In this document: positions 12,045 to 22,405 of the stretch, in pieces
Layout of the letters: each line of letters begins with the position of its first letter
Position numbering within the stretch: the first letter of the stretch is position 1
From: Silene noctiflora
Taxonomy: Eukaryota > Streptophyta > Magnoliopsida > Caryophyllales > Caryophyllaceae
Assembly (NCBI GenBank): GCA_009801015.1
Contig: VHZZ01000006.1
Location: 443,365 to 478,706, forward strand
Reading direction: 5' to 3'
Length of the DNA: 35,342 bases
Notes under the pieces: generated by a model
The model's input: the letters and a program-made list of their open reading frames with translations, nothing else
Told to the model about the DNA's origin: nothing
Database searches by the model: none
Translations under genes and position numbers: made by a program

Positions 12045-14186
12045 TTAGAAGCATTTCAGGTGTTCAAAAGACGGTCCGAATTCATCATACTCTGCCTTCG
12101 TAATCCACATCTGCAACACGAAGTTAGTAATTAGCAAGTCATATTAATAACTTAACTTAAACTCACAACATTTTCCTTCTTCGAGCTTTTCAAACTAATT
12201 CTCGATAATTTCAATTGTTTATGGATGGAAGGATGGACCCATAGAACGAACCAGATCTGCAACAGAAGCTAGTATAGACATTGCATTTTCATAATTCACA
12301 CAAGCCTTGCTCGCCATGGTATTACATATCAGTTGCGACAGGATTCACAACCACATTTTGACGTTGTATTGGACACGTTAATAACACCAGTGATCGAGAT
12401 TAGGCCCACTAATCCGTCCAAAAACTGCTAACATGCGTGTTTGTGGGGTGTGAGCCACAAAGTACACGTTAGACCCCACACTCATCCAGCACAAAAAAAA
12501 AAAACGCAATTGATCACCTCAAAGTTTTACCTGTTGGAATGTGTCGAGAGACGCTAAAATGGACCCTCCGATCCACGCACTGTACGTCCTCTCAGGTGGA
12601 GCGATAACCTTGAGCTTCATGCTTCTTGGAGCAAAAGCGGTAATTTCCTTACTAGCACTATGAGCCAAACCAGTTATTTCGTTGCTCACTCTATCAGCAA
12701 ACCCAGGGATCATTGTGGTTCCTCCACTAAGCAAAAAGTTACGATACATATCTTCCCTAATATCAATGTCACACTTCATCATGGCGTAGTGAACGGCTTC
12801 ATGGATACCCAAAGCGTCCAGACCAATAATCGATGGCTTGAAGAGGGCTTCAGAACATATAAAACGCTCAGATCCAACGGTAATAACCTGCCCATCTGGC
12901 ATTTCATACCTTTCCTTGACCGACGAGCTGGTATTGGCAGTCTCAACCTCATGGTTGAAGTCAAGAGAAATGTAAGACATCTTCTCCTTTATATCCCTTG
13001 CAATTTTTCGACCAATATTTGTTGTAACAGAGCATTTCTCAGTTAGAATCTTCATGAGGTAGTCGGTGATGTCGCATCCAGCCATACTCAAACGTGCCAT
13101 AGCGTGTGGAAGGGTATAGCCCTCATAGATTGGAACAATGTGGCTGACACCCTCACCAGAGTCCAGTACCATACCTGGCAATCGTGCCATCGATATCATT
13201 AAAATAACGTTATCGGCACATTTACCAATATGAATAACTCTCTCTAACCAATTTTATTGCCCCTGTTTGATTTTATTGGTTAACTGACTGACCGTTATTT
13301 TCTCCAGATATAATTGGATTTACAATAAAACCTTGACGGCTTGACCTGTTCGATTTATCAAAACAACTATTGTCGATATTGTATATAGGTCTAAATCAAC
13401 ATTGTGCTTCCACATATTTTGAATAGGGACAACAAATTTGGGATGACAACAAATTTAGTTCTATACTTCAACATACCCCATGCTGATGCAACATAAGCAT
13501 CTCATTGGTCATCAAAAAAGACACAAAAATATCTATGTAGGGCATGTAAACACAGTGAGTCAATGCCAAGTTTACGATATAACGACTATTACTTAAAACT
13601 CAAGAAAGATCGTCAAGGCATCAACAGAAATTCCAATTCAAAGAAGAAGATGTTCTGACATGCACTTACCCGTAGTACGACCACTGGCATATAGGGAGAG
13701 AACAGTCTGGAAGGCAATATACAAAGCAGGGACATCAAATGTCTCGAACATGATTTGGGTCATTTTCTCATGATTAGTCCGTGAGTTAAGAGTTGCTTCT
13801 GTAAGCATAACTGGGTGGTCCTCAGGAGAAACATGAAGCTCATTGTAGAAAATATGATGCCATATCTTCTCCATGTCTTCCCAATCGGTGATTACACCGC
13901 GCTCAATTGGGTATTTAAGTGTCAATATATCACATTTCAATTGAGCTTCACTGCCCACACATTCGTCATTTTGGCCCATACCAACAACACTGGGAAAGAT
14001 AGTCTTAGGAACATCATCTCCGGAAAATCCAGCCTACATTTGTGTAAAGAGAAGAGATGACATGATTACCTCCTCCACATAATCCGAACTTCCAACTTTC
14101 CATACCATATCTCTAACAGAAAAGATCAAGTATACCTTGATCAATCCAGTTCCATTGTCGCAAACAACAGCTTGGGCATCTGCCAT
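12045..14186 (-). CDS. Actin B: D-loop-deleted actin, 374 residues, open reading frame
   Basis: Coding exons run right to left: 14136-14186, 13670-14033, 12531-13174 and 12045-12110. All introns are GT-AG at the standard plant actin positions, and the total is 1125 nt including TAA. Exon 1 reads [17 protein letters not shown], three codons shorter than actin E. Exon 2 goes directly from PSVVG to MGQNDECVG, so ten residues equivalent to [10 protein letters not shown] are absent; this is the tip of the DNase-I loop in subdomain 2 that contacts the next subunit in a filament. Exon 3 carries an in-frame 33-bp tandem duplication (12631-12663 and 12664-12696; protein [11 protein letters not shown] then SKEITAFAP) and a one-codon loss (TERGYS to TEKCS). 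The phosphate-loop motif reads LDSGEGVSH, an Asp-to-Glu change at muscle-actin position 157; the catalytic Gln and His equivalents remain. The C terminus reads EHLKCF instead of VHRKCF. It is the most divergent open copy: a neofunctionalised actin or a young pseudogene. Confidence 0.85.
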
Positions 14187-16435
14187 CTTATCCGTTTAGC
14201 TGGAACAGAAGAATCACATTTACATCATAAGCTTGAAGGAAAAGAGGAAGATTTAACCAACAGAATTCAATAAGGCACACATACCAAGCATGCGACCCAC
14301 AGGATCAATCGAAAAATATTATCCAAAAGATGAAAACCACGTCTATCACTTGTACATAAAGCCAAAGGTTGAAAGAGGAATTTAAAAAGATCCTATAAAA
14401 TCTAAATCATAACTAGCTTAACGGGTCAGCAGAACATAAGTACAGTTACAACATTTTTGTTAAGAAGGCTATGTACATCTGACCCTCCTTGGAAGTTGGA
14501 ACGGTAACCTCCCTTCAAAGAAACGAGCCTCACAATGTTTGTCATTTCTTCCTTTTTTAAGACCCCGGGAATTTTGATCATAGATTCATTATAAAGAAAG
14601 GACAAAAAATTTCGCATTCTATGGCACAATACACTGGAGATTGAGACATACGAAAAATTATCAAGTGAAAAAAATAAATAAAGGGTTTTTCTATATAGTA
14701 CCCCTGTGTTTTTTAAAACTCTATACGGTACCCCTATATTTTCCAGAACTTCTAAGGTACCCCTAAACTTAGTTACTGACCATTAGGAGTNACCTTACCC
14801 ATTATTTTCCGTCAAATTTGTGTATTAAATGGTGATTAGGCTGCTTATGTGGCATTTTTATTACTTCCCTCCATTTTCCCCTCATTTTTCCTCCAAAAAT
14901 ACCCCAATTAAAAAACTCCCNTTNTCCTATTTTTTTCCTCTTCAGTCATCTTTCTTAATCCTACCCATTAATTCTTCTTCTTAACAAATAATTGAGCTAA
15001 CAATCCAACAACAATACAAAACCCAATTAAAATTACAGCATGNACTTAACAAATAATTCACCTAACAACCCAACAATCATATGAACTTCAAAGTCATTCA
15101 TAGCTTTAATTTATGAATACCCAGTTGCTAATTTGCAAGACTCAAGATAAATGATAGTGTTAGAAAACGCCAAGTTTAGGATGGGTTTGTTGACTGACTA
15201 ATGGAGGGCAAAGATGAAGGATATTTGAAAAAGTGAGAAGCTGAGAAACAAGGAGTGATGTTGAAGAGTTGAATTTTGGGTAAAACTTGAGAAAGATTAA
15301 AAGTTTGGTTTGAGAGGGGATTTTTGAATAAGAAGATAAGGGGTGGTTGTGGTGGTGGTGGTAATCAGTAGTTGGTGGTAATCAACAGCCATTGATAATC
15401 AATAGGTGGGATATCGTCCTCCAGTCATACTGTCCCGTCCAACCTCCCCACATCAAAGGACGAACTTCACACGGTACGTCGTGAAGGTATGTCGGCTCGA
15501 ACTGATGGCTGCAAATCAGCAATGGTTGTTGAATTGGTGATTATGGTTGGGCGGTTGGAGGGTGATGATGTTCGCCCCACCTAGTGACGCGTGATGGCGC
15601 GAGCTCGGCACTCTGGAACTGGGTTTGCGTGAGAGGAGGGCAGGAGGCCGTGGATTCTAGGTTGCAAGTTGGTGCTTGGTGACGGGTGACTGGTGTATTG
15701 GATATTGTGGGTGGTGAGGTAGGAGGAGTGGTGATTATTGGTGAGAAAATGTTTGGTGAATGATTGAATGGTTAAGCTTGTGATGAATGACCAAGTCATA
15801 AACATAAATCAAGCCACGTCAATGCCAAGTCATGCTATCCACTTCACACTTAACANCGATAATTAACAGAAGTAGANGNAAATAATNAGTAAGGTCACGC
15901 CTAATGGTTAGTAACTAAGTTTAGGGGTACCTTAGAAGTTATGAAAAGTATAAGGGTACCATATAGAAATTCAAAAAATACAGGGGTACTTATATAGAAA
16001 AACCCAAAAATAAAAAAAATCAATCCCAGTCATAATCAAGATCAAATTATCAAAGGAGAATGAAATTGTTAATGAAAGTTAGCTTCTTAGCTCAGGCCCT
16101 TAATGGAAAAATGACAGATCCATCCACAGGAAAACGGAGTAATGAAAGATGACAATTACTAGTATATACTTCAGGTGTGCATCATTCTTCAGTCTAGCGT
16201 ACACATCATTATTCAGCCAAAGCAAGATTGATATAAAATCACCCAATTTTTATTAAATTCAAGAGGAATTAAAATTTACTTTACATACGTTATATGGCCA
16301 CTATAATCATGGTACAAAGTTTAAACAATCAATTATCAACGATTACGATTAAACCAAACAAAATTTTATAGAGACTTTATTTGACAGATTGGTTCGATCA
16401 TAAGGAAAGATTATAGGGGAAGAAACATGCATACC
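14187..16435 (-). other. Actin B leader intron and 5'UTR exon
   Basis: The short 5'UTR part of exon 1 (14187-14199) follows an acceptor reading CTTCTGTTCCAG. The upstream non-coding leader exon ends at 16435 with CTCTAAG|GTATGC, the same junction as in C and D. The leader intron is therefore 14200-16434, about 2.2 kb, and it contains a 1.3-kb Mutator-like insertion. A long leader intron is usual for plant actin genes and often raises expression. Confidence 0.75.
14683..16005. mobile_element. Non-autonomous Mutator-like element with long terminal inverted repeats
   Basis: The left end starts GGGTTTTTCTATATAGTACC and the right end is its inverted counterpart, ending GGTACTTATATAGAAAAACCC. The inverted similarity continues inward for about 120-130 bp, through AAGGTACCCCTAAACTTAGT and CCATTAGG. 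The 9-bp flanks are ATAAATAAA (14674-14682) and AAAAATAAA (16006-16014), a near-match as expected for a Mutator-type target duplication. The 1.3-kb element has no transposase frame. Its middle (about 15270-15720) is GTGG-rich and less AT-rich than the surroundings and could be captured host DNA. Eight isolated Ns (14791, 14921, 14924, 15043, 15856, 15877, 15879, 15887) all fall inside it. Confidence 0.78.
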
Positions 16436-16556
16436 TTAGAGAAAGTATGTCGAAAACCCTGATTTGTGTTTAACACTTTTGGTTTCAGAAATGTAGTGGA
16501 AGACTGAAACAAAGTGAAGAAAGAGGAACCAAGAAACAAAGAGATACACAAGGGAT

Positions 16557-16568
16557 TTTAAAATATAG
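16557..16568 (-). promoter_or_regulatory. TATA box of actin B
   Basis: On the minus strand CTATATTTTAAA lies about 120 bp upstream of the leader-exon donor, which places a start site near 16530. Upstream blocks (CTGCAATGGC near 16722; TTTATTTCAC and TGCTCTCAATGATGA near 16786-16813) are shared with the C and D promoters, so the regulatory region descends from the same ancestor. Confidence 0.6.
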
Positions 16569-16971
16569 ATACAGAAAAAAAAATTGTTTTTCTAAATAAA
16601 TATCGCAGTTGTCCGCTTACTTTCTATTTTTAAAGAAGTCAACTATATTTGCTTTAATCAAATTAAATGACTGAGTTTATCTGAGGAGAAATTATTAAAT
16701 ACCAAGAAGTTGTAGTCAACAGCTGCAATGGCTGTCATGTTGACACGGTCTACTCAACCAATCAAAAGTTGACATGAGCAATGTTTTATTTCACAGATTG
16801 CTCTCAATGATGAATCAACAGGACATACAACAAAGAAACATGAACACAATGACGGAATATAGTTCCGTCTTTTTTTTTTTACCAGTCACGAAATTCAACT
16901 TCAAGGGACTCAGTCGTAAAATGCAATAAAATCTGGATGTTTGAATATTAATCTGGTTATACTAGTACCTG

Positions 16972-17707
16972 TTAGAAGTAATTGCATGAGCAACGGATGG
17001 TCCGGATTCATCATACTATGCCTTTGCAATCCATGTCTGCAATACAAAATTAAGTACGGAAATTAGCAAGTCAAAATCTTTAGCTATGTTATCTGACTCT
17101 TCAGTTCCATGGTTGGTTATTCTCACATCCAACAACACTCGATATGGCCATATGGGTATGAAATCCATAGCCAATACTAAGAATTCGACACTTCTTCTAG
17201 TGGATGCAGAAACAAAGGCTCACATGACAAAAGTAGAAGAAGAGTTAGAGTGTGGTATAATTTTTGATGATGTTCTAAGCCTTATGACTCGTACATCCTT
17301 GCATTTCCCTGAAATAATCTCACTATTTCATTTTAGAGATTGGCATAGTCCTAGCAGGCTACCATCAGTGTCTCATTTAGAAAGAGGCCCCGGGTCTCAA
17401 AATTTAAATCATAACAATTCCGAAAATTGGATATATAGATCATTTCTAAAATCTTTTTGCTAACTGAATCTCGTTAGAAGATGTTTTACCTGTTGGGATG
17501 AGCTCAGAAATACAAAAATGGACCCTTCATGCCAGACACTGTACTTCCCCCCAGGTGCCGCCACAACCTTGATCGTCATGCTGCTGGAGCCAACACAGTG
17601 ATTTCCCAGCTCATTCTATCTGCAATGTAACATTGTTGTTCCACCACTGAGTATAATGTTACCAGCATATGCGTCTTCTGTCCCATATCAACCATGAAAC
17701 CCGAGTA
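16972..17707 (-). pseudogene. Actin pseudogene A (full-D-loop class, truncated and rearranged)
   Basis: An exon-4-like block (16972-17036) follows a good acceptor but reads TWIAKA, then a TAG stop, then YDESGPSVAH, with the end lost. Intron-3-like sequence (17037-17489) aligns in order with intron 3 of E. The last part of exon 3 (17490 to about 17664; IVHN-like noise around SILASL and LSGG coding positions) carries small indels. It is then fused directly to a scrap of exon 2 (about 17665-17707) that encodes a garbled VMVDMGQK segment. Exon 1, most of exon 2 and the front of exon 3 are missing. The exon 2 scrap retains the VMVG part of the D-loop, so A belongs with E, not with B, C and D. It sits 0.4 kb upstream of the actin B promoter, as E does relative to D. 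Confidence 0.82.
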
Positions 17708-18072
17708 CATTGCACTGGCATAATGATTTTTACACGGGTTTAGACTTTAGATGGAACAATGGTCATTTCAACTACATGGAGGTGATGGAGATACATGTTT
17801 ACCTACAACCAAACCCTCTCATGCTCCTCATTTCGCGGTCATCCCTCCTTATTGATACTATACTATAGATCCCATTACATTGTAATTTAATCCAGATTAC
17901 CTCCTAGTCTTCTAAGTATACCCAAATTTCCTTGTAGTAAACTAAAATTCGTTAATATAAACATCTTCCATTCGGCCTATTTCACCACCATTCTTATTTC
18001 CCTACATTTCTCACAATATATAAGGAGAAGGTTTTAAACAACGTAGTCAAACGACCTAAAGCGTTTTATTTC
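17708..18072. other. Flank shared by pseudogenes A and A'
   Basis: No gene. The text from GGCATAATGATTTTTACACG through CATCTTCCATTCGGCCTATT recurs in order after pseudogene A' (24996-25186 and 25613-25712), showing that both were copied with the same neighbour sequence. Confidence 0.7.
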
Positions 18073-18380
18073 TCCGCCAGTAATGCAACAACAACAACAT
18101 TACCCCAGTGCCTCAATGGCTCCCGCAAATTGCGGGGTAGGGGGGGGGGGTCGGATGTACGCAGCCTTACCCTTGTGTTAGCAACACAAAGAGGCTGTTT
18201 CCGAATGACCCAAGATGAAAATTGCGTCGAGAACCGCATCGAAGGACCGCTACTTCACAAAAGAAAGAAGCGCAACCACTTTAGTGAGCCATTTTGATTT
18301 ATTCCATTATAATCCATAACCAAAGAGTAATGAGTCTTTGGCTCCTTTGGAAATATGGAAAGTCCGCCATTAATGCAACA
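18073..18380 (-). mobile_element. Au-like SINE (tRNA-derived type) with 18-bp target duplication
   Basis: On the minus strand the insert has GGTAAGGCTGCGTACATCCG, a G/C-rich hairpin region and a (TTG)n-type 3' tail (CAACAACAACAACATTA on the plus strand at about 18086), as in the plant Au SINE group. It is flanked by TCCGCCAGTAATGCAACA (18073-18090) and TCCGCCATTAATGCAACA (18363-18380), an 18-bp duplication with one mismatch. The body is 18091-18362. The paralogous place near 25755 (TCGTCAGTAATTCAACACTC) is empty, which confirms an insertion after the segment was duplicated. Confidence 0.8.
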
Positions 18381-18860
18381 ATCAATCAAAATTCAAATAA
18401 TGGGGCAATGGCACAAAGCACATCCTAAATTCAACTTCAGAAACTATCACTGCATCAAAAACATTCATTCACCCTCCTTAATGATCACTGACGAACATAT
18501 TATTTCACACTCATTAACAACCGTACAATATATAGTGCTTGTTCACTTCATTTATTGCTATCATTAATTGAGGTATAGAAGATATTGTAAAGTCGTCTCA
18601 CACGATGATTACTCTATTCCACTACATTTCTCAAAGAATACAAGGAAAGATTTTAAACAATGTAGTGAAACGGCTTGAAGCATTTTAGCTTTCCATCAAT
18701 ATTTCAACAATCAATCAAAATTCAAACAATAAGAGTAATTACACGAAAGAAATTCAAACTCAGAAAACTATCACAAGCATAAAATTATCCATTCACCATC
18801 CTTGATAATCATTGGCGAACATATAAACATCAAATTCACCATAAATCACACATGTATAAT
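18381..18860. other. Intergenic, duplicated flank
   Basis: No gene. It contains two related passages (near 18381-18480 and 18700-18800, both with CAATCAATCAAAATTCAAA followed by AACTATCAC) that correspond to 25770-25850 and 25995-26130 in the next unit. The flank therefore has an internal duplication of about 0.33 kb that predates the unit duplication. Confidence 0.55.
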
Positions 18861-18866
18861 ACTCCC

Positions 18867-19122
18867 TCCGTACCACACCAAAGTTAACACTTACTATAAA
18901 CGGACGTACCACACCAAAGGTAACATTCCTTATTTGGCCCACAACATTAACAAATTATCCTTATACCCATTTGATAATTACACAAAATGCCATTACATAC
19001 CGCACCTACCAACCCACAATTACATACCCCACCTATTTTTTCCCTCTTTACCCTTACTTTTTCCACCTTTTCTTAAATACTTCATTTTTCCCTACGTTAC
19101 CTTTGGTGTGGTACGGAGGGAG
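18867..19122. mobile_element. Stowaway-like MITE
   Basis: It begins CTCCCTCCGTACCACACCAA and ends with the inverted TTTGGTGTGGTACGGAGGGAG. A second partial copy of the end motif (CGTACCACACCAAAGGTAAC) sits at about 18904. The interior is non-coding; long open frames here are artefacts. The matching place in the next unit (about 26215) lacks it. Confidence 0.8.
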
Positions 19123-19159
19123 AACTATAATTTAATTAATAAAATGTTAAACATAAAAC

Positions 19160-19240
19160 TCAGAGAGAAAGAGATTACTGAACGAAGGAATGCAGTTTTG
19201 ACGGGAAAAAAAGGCACAAATTCTGTCATTTCCATCGAAA
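19160..19240 (-). pseudogene. Remnant of the USP/U-box exon segment beside actin C
   Basis: GAGAGAAAGAGATTACTGAA followed by GACGGGAAAAAAGGCACAAA matches the two ends of the segment at 735-1240, with the coding part between them deleted. It lies 0.2 kb from the 3' end of actin C. Confidence 0.5.
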
Positions 19241-19470
19241 GAAAAAGAAAATTCAGAGCACGCAACAAACATCAATCCTTCAGCTTTCTCCGCCTTATTC
19301 ACTCATACTTTACACACGGTGACACAGACAATCCCTTTTACTCTCACTCAATCTTGAAGGTCAGGTTTGAAGGATTCAGGCGTACAATACAATAAAATTT
19401 GCCAACTGTAATTCCTTTGCCCCATTATGAAGACAATTCTTCTTCCAACTTGATCGTACAACAGAAAAAC

Positions 19471-22405
19471 TTAGAAGCATTTGCGGTGAACAAAAGATGG
19501 TCCGGATTCGTCATACTCTGCCTTCGTAATACACATCTACAATGCAAATAGTAATTAGCAAGATATGATTATCCCCTTCACTCATTAGATTCAGCAAATT
19601 ACCCTTTGCACCGTTCAAATATTACTTTTGACACAAAAATAGACAAACAAGCCTTCCAAATTTTTAGTTCCACATTCATATTTAACTTCAATCTGCTGGA
19701 CATAAAACGTCTTTCCACCATGGTACTAAATATCATCATCACAGTAACAGACTACAGCCACGAACCGCGATTGCGTACTATAATATGATGGCGCGTTAAA
19801 TGTCGTGGTTTATTGCACCTTAATTTCATATTGTTCATATAAGTAGTATAGGTCAGTATCGAGGCTTTATCAGTCATCTATAAGCCATGCATCGGTCACA
19901 TATCAGCCATGTAGGCCAAACATCCAGATTGTACTCCCTATTCTTAAAAATAATGTCCATTTGCAAATGTATGAATTCAAAAAAATGAAGGGAGATTTAA
20001 GAACGGGGTAAAGGACAACCAATCTCAATAGATGATGTTTTACCTGTTCGAATATGTTAAGCGATGCTAAGATGGATCCTCCAATCCAAGCACAGTCCTT
20101 CCTCAGAGGTGTGATCACAACCCTGACCGCCATGTCAGCTGGAGCCAAAGAAGCAATTTCCTTGCTAACTCTATGAGCAATTCCAGAGATCATTGTGGTT
20201 CCACCACAGAGCACAATGTTATCAAACAAACATTTCCTGAGATCCATATCACACTTCATGATAGAATTGTAAGTCATTTCATGGATACCCGCAGCTTCTA
20301 TACCGATCATGGATGGCTCAAAAAGCACTTCAGGGCATGTGAAACGCTCAGCTCCAATGGTAATAACCTGCCCATCTGGCATCTCATAGTTCTCCTCAAC
20401 TGATGGGCTGGTATTGGCCGTCGCAAGCTCCTGCTCAAAGTCAAGAGCAACGTATGCCAGCTTCTCCTTTATATCTCTTACAATTTCTTGGTCAACATTT
20501 GGAGTCAAGGAGTGTCCTTTCTCGTTTAGAATCTTCATGAGGTAGCCAGTAACATCTTGTCCAGCCACATCCAGACAAAACAGCGCGTGGGAGGGCAAAA
20601 CCTTCATAAACGAGAACAGTATGGCTGACACCATCGCCAGAGTCCAACACAATACCTGGCATTCATTGCCATGTTAGTAACATCATTGGCACATATGAAA
20701 TCAACAAACGCAGATATCTGCTAACTGGTAAAACAATTAAGCATTAGTACTAAGAGACCTCGAAACACGTCAGCATCAAAAATGCCTTATTTCGAAGATA
20801 CATTGCTCTGTATCATTTATATATAACAGACACCAAATGCTGCCTCATAATGACTCACCACAAGAACCTCATTAATAATCACAAAATTAAAACAAATAAG
20901 CTTTGGGTTATGCTCTTTTAAGGACATGATTTACTCAATCATGTACGACATTACCTACTTTAGTACTTTACCCTTTTCCTTTTACTCAATCAAACACTTT
21001 CTTTCCCTTAAATTTCCCCTAATTGTTTCAACACTCCCTTCCCCACCATCTGTTGGTGATTTAAGTGTAATTTACCGGTTCATTTGGCGTAATTTAAGGT
21101 TGTTTCATAGATGGGTAATTTCTAAATAATATATTGCGAGTTCGGGAAGTACGGAGTGTACACTCGCTTAATTATTTACGGAATTACGGAATAGTTTTCG
21201 TTNNNNNNNNNNNNNNNNNNNNNNNNNNNNNNNNNNNNNNNNNNNNNNNNNNNNNNNNNNNNNNNNNNNNNNNNNNNNNNNNNNNNNNNNNNNNNNNNNN
21301 NNNNNNNNNNNNNNNNNNNNNNNNNNNNNNNNNNNNNNNNNNNNNNNNNNNNNNNNNNNNNNNNNNNNNNNNNNNNNNNNNNNNNNNNNNNNNNNNNNNN
21401 NNNNNNNNNNNNNNNNNNNNNNNNNNNNNNNNNNNNNNNNNNNNNNNNNNNNNNNNNNNNNNNNNNNNNNNNNNNNNNNNNNNNNNNNNNNNNNNNNNNN
21501 NNNNNNNNNNNNNNNNNNNNNNNNNNNNNNNNNNNNNNNNNNNNNNNNNNNNNNNNNNNNNNNNNNNNNNNNNNNNNNNNNNNNNNNNNNNNNNNNNNNN
21601 NNNNNNNNNNNNNNNNNNNNNNNNNNNNNNNNNNNNNNNNNNNNNNNNNNNNNNNNNNNNNNNNNNNNNNNNNNNNNNNNNNNNNNNNNNNNNNNNNNNN
21701 NNNNNNNNNNNNNNNNNNNNNNNNNNNNNNNNNNNNNNNNNNNNNNNNNNNNNNNNNNNNNNNNNNNNNNNNNNNNNNNNNNNNNNNNNNNNNNNNNNNN
21801 NNNNNNNNNNNNNNNNNNNNNNNNNNNNNNNNNNNNNNNNNNNNNNNNNNNNNNNNNNNNNNNNNNNNNNNNNNNNNNNNNNNNNNNNNNNNNNNNNNNN
21901 NNNNNNNNNNNNNNNNNNNNNNNNNNNNNNNNNNNNNNNNNNNNNNNNNNNNNNNNNNNNNNNNNNNNNNNNNNNNNNNNNNNNNNNNNNNNNNNNNNNN
22001 NNNNNNNNNNNNNNNNNNNNNNACGGGGGCAACTCGAAGCTCATTATTAAAGGTATGATGCCAGATCTTCTCCATCTCTTCCCAGTTGGTGACTATACCA
22101 CGCTCAATTGGATATTTCAAGGTCATGATGTCACACTTTGATTGGGCTTCGTCGCCAAAGTATACGTTATTCTGCCCCGTACCAACAATACTGCGGAAGG
22201 TAGCCTTAGGATCATCTTCTCCGGCAAATCCAGCCTAAAATTTTTGAAAACAGATCTAGGTTAGGCAAGCCGACAAAATAATTTACAGGGCTACGCCCAC
22301 ATCCAAACTGCCAACTTTACATACTGTAGCTCTAACAGAAAATATCTAGTATACCTTAATCATTCCAGTTCCATTGTCACAAACAATGACTTGGACATCT
22401 TCCAT
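19471..22405 (-). pseudogene. Actin C: D-loop-deleted actin with a 2-base frameshift and an assembly gap
   Basis: Exons run right to left: 22355-22405 (MEDVQVIVCDNGTGMIK), exon 2 from 22234 down to the gap at 22022, exon 3 at 20044-20655 and exon 4 at 19471-19536 (ends VHRKCF, TAA). Visible splice sites are GT-AG. Exon 2 reads [15 protein letters not shown], the same 10-codon D-loop deletion as in B and D. Exon 3 is 612 nt where E has 614. Compared with D, two bases are missing between 20575 and 20576, shifting the frame after ALPRAVL; downstream of it the actin frame resumes with [11 protein letters not shown] and stays open to the exon end. About 150 nt of exon 2 and most of intron 2 are hidden in the Ns. 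The single lesion in an otherwise open gene points to recent inactivation, or to a draft-sequence error. Confidence 0.82.
21203..22022. other. Assembly gap (820 N)
   Basis: A run of Ns inside actin C covering the end of exon 2 and part of intron 2. Intron 2 would be about 1.2 kb here, against 418 bp in D, so the gap and the AT-rich stretch at 20890-21202 probably hide an insertion. Confidence 0.97.

Noticed and set aside
11785..12054. Frames with runs of Tyr-Ile
   Set aside because: They are translations of the AT microsatellite.
12660..13046. Plus-strand frames opposite actin exons (also 13815, 20173, 28052, 32544, 33503)
   Set aside because: Antisense shadows of actin exons with no independent support.
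14426..14629. 67-codon minus-strand frame
   Set aside because: It falls in the leader intron of actin B and shows no recognisable motif.
17086..17463. 125-codon open frame on the plus strand
   Set aside because: It lies in the intron-3-like part of pseudogene A and aligns with the non-coding intron 3 of actin E on the other strand; chance frame.
18802..19395. 197-codon open frame on the plus strand
   Set aside because: It runs through a Stowaway MITE and the kinase-relic flank; composition is low-complexity and the paralogous unit does not keep it.
21134..22141. Long open frames across the N run
   Set aside because: They exist only because Ns are not read as stops.
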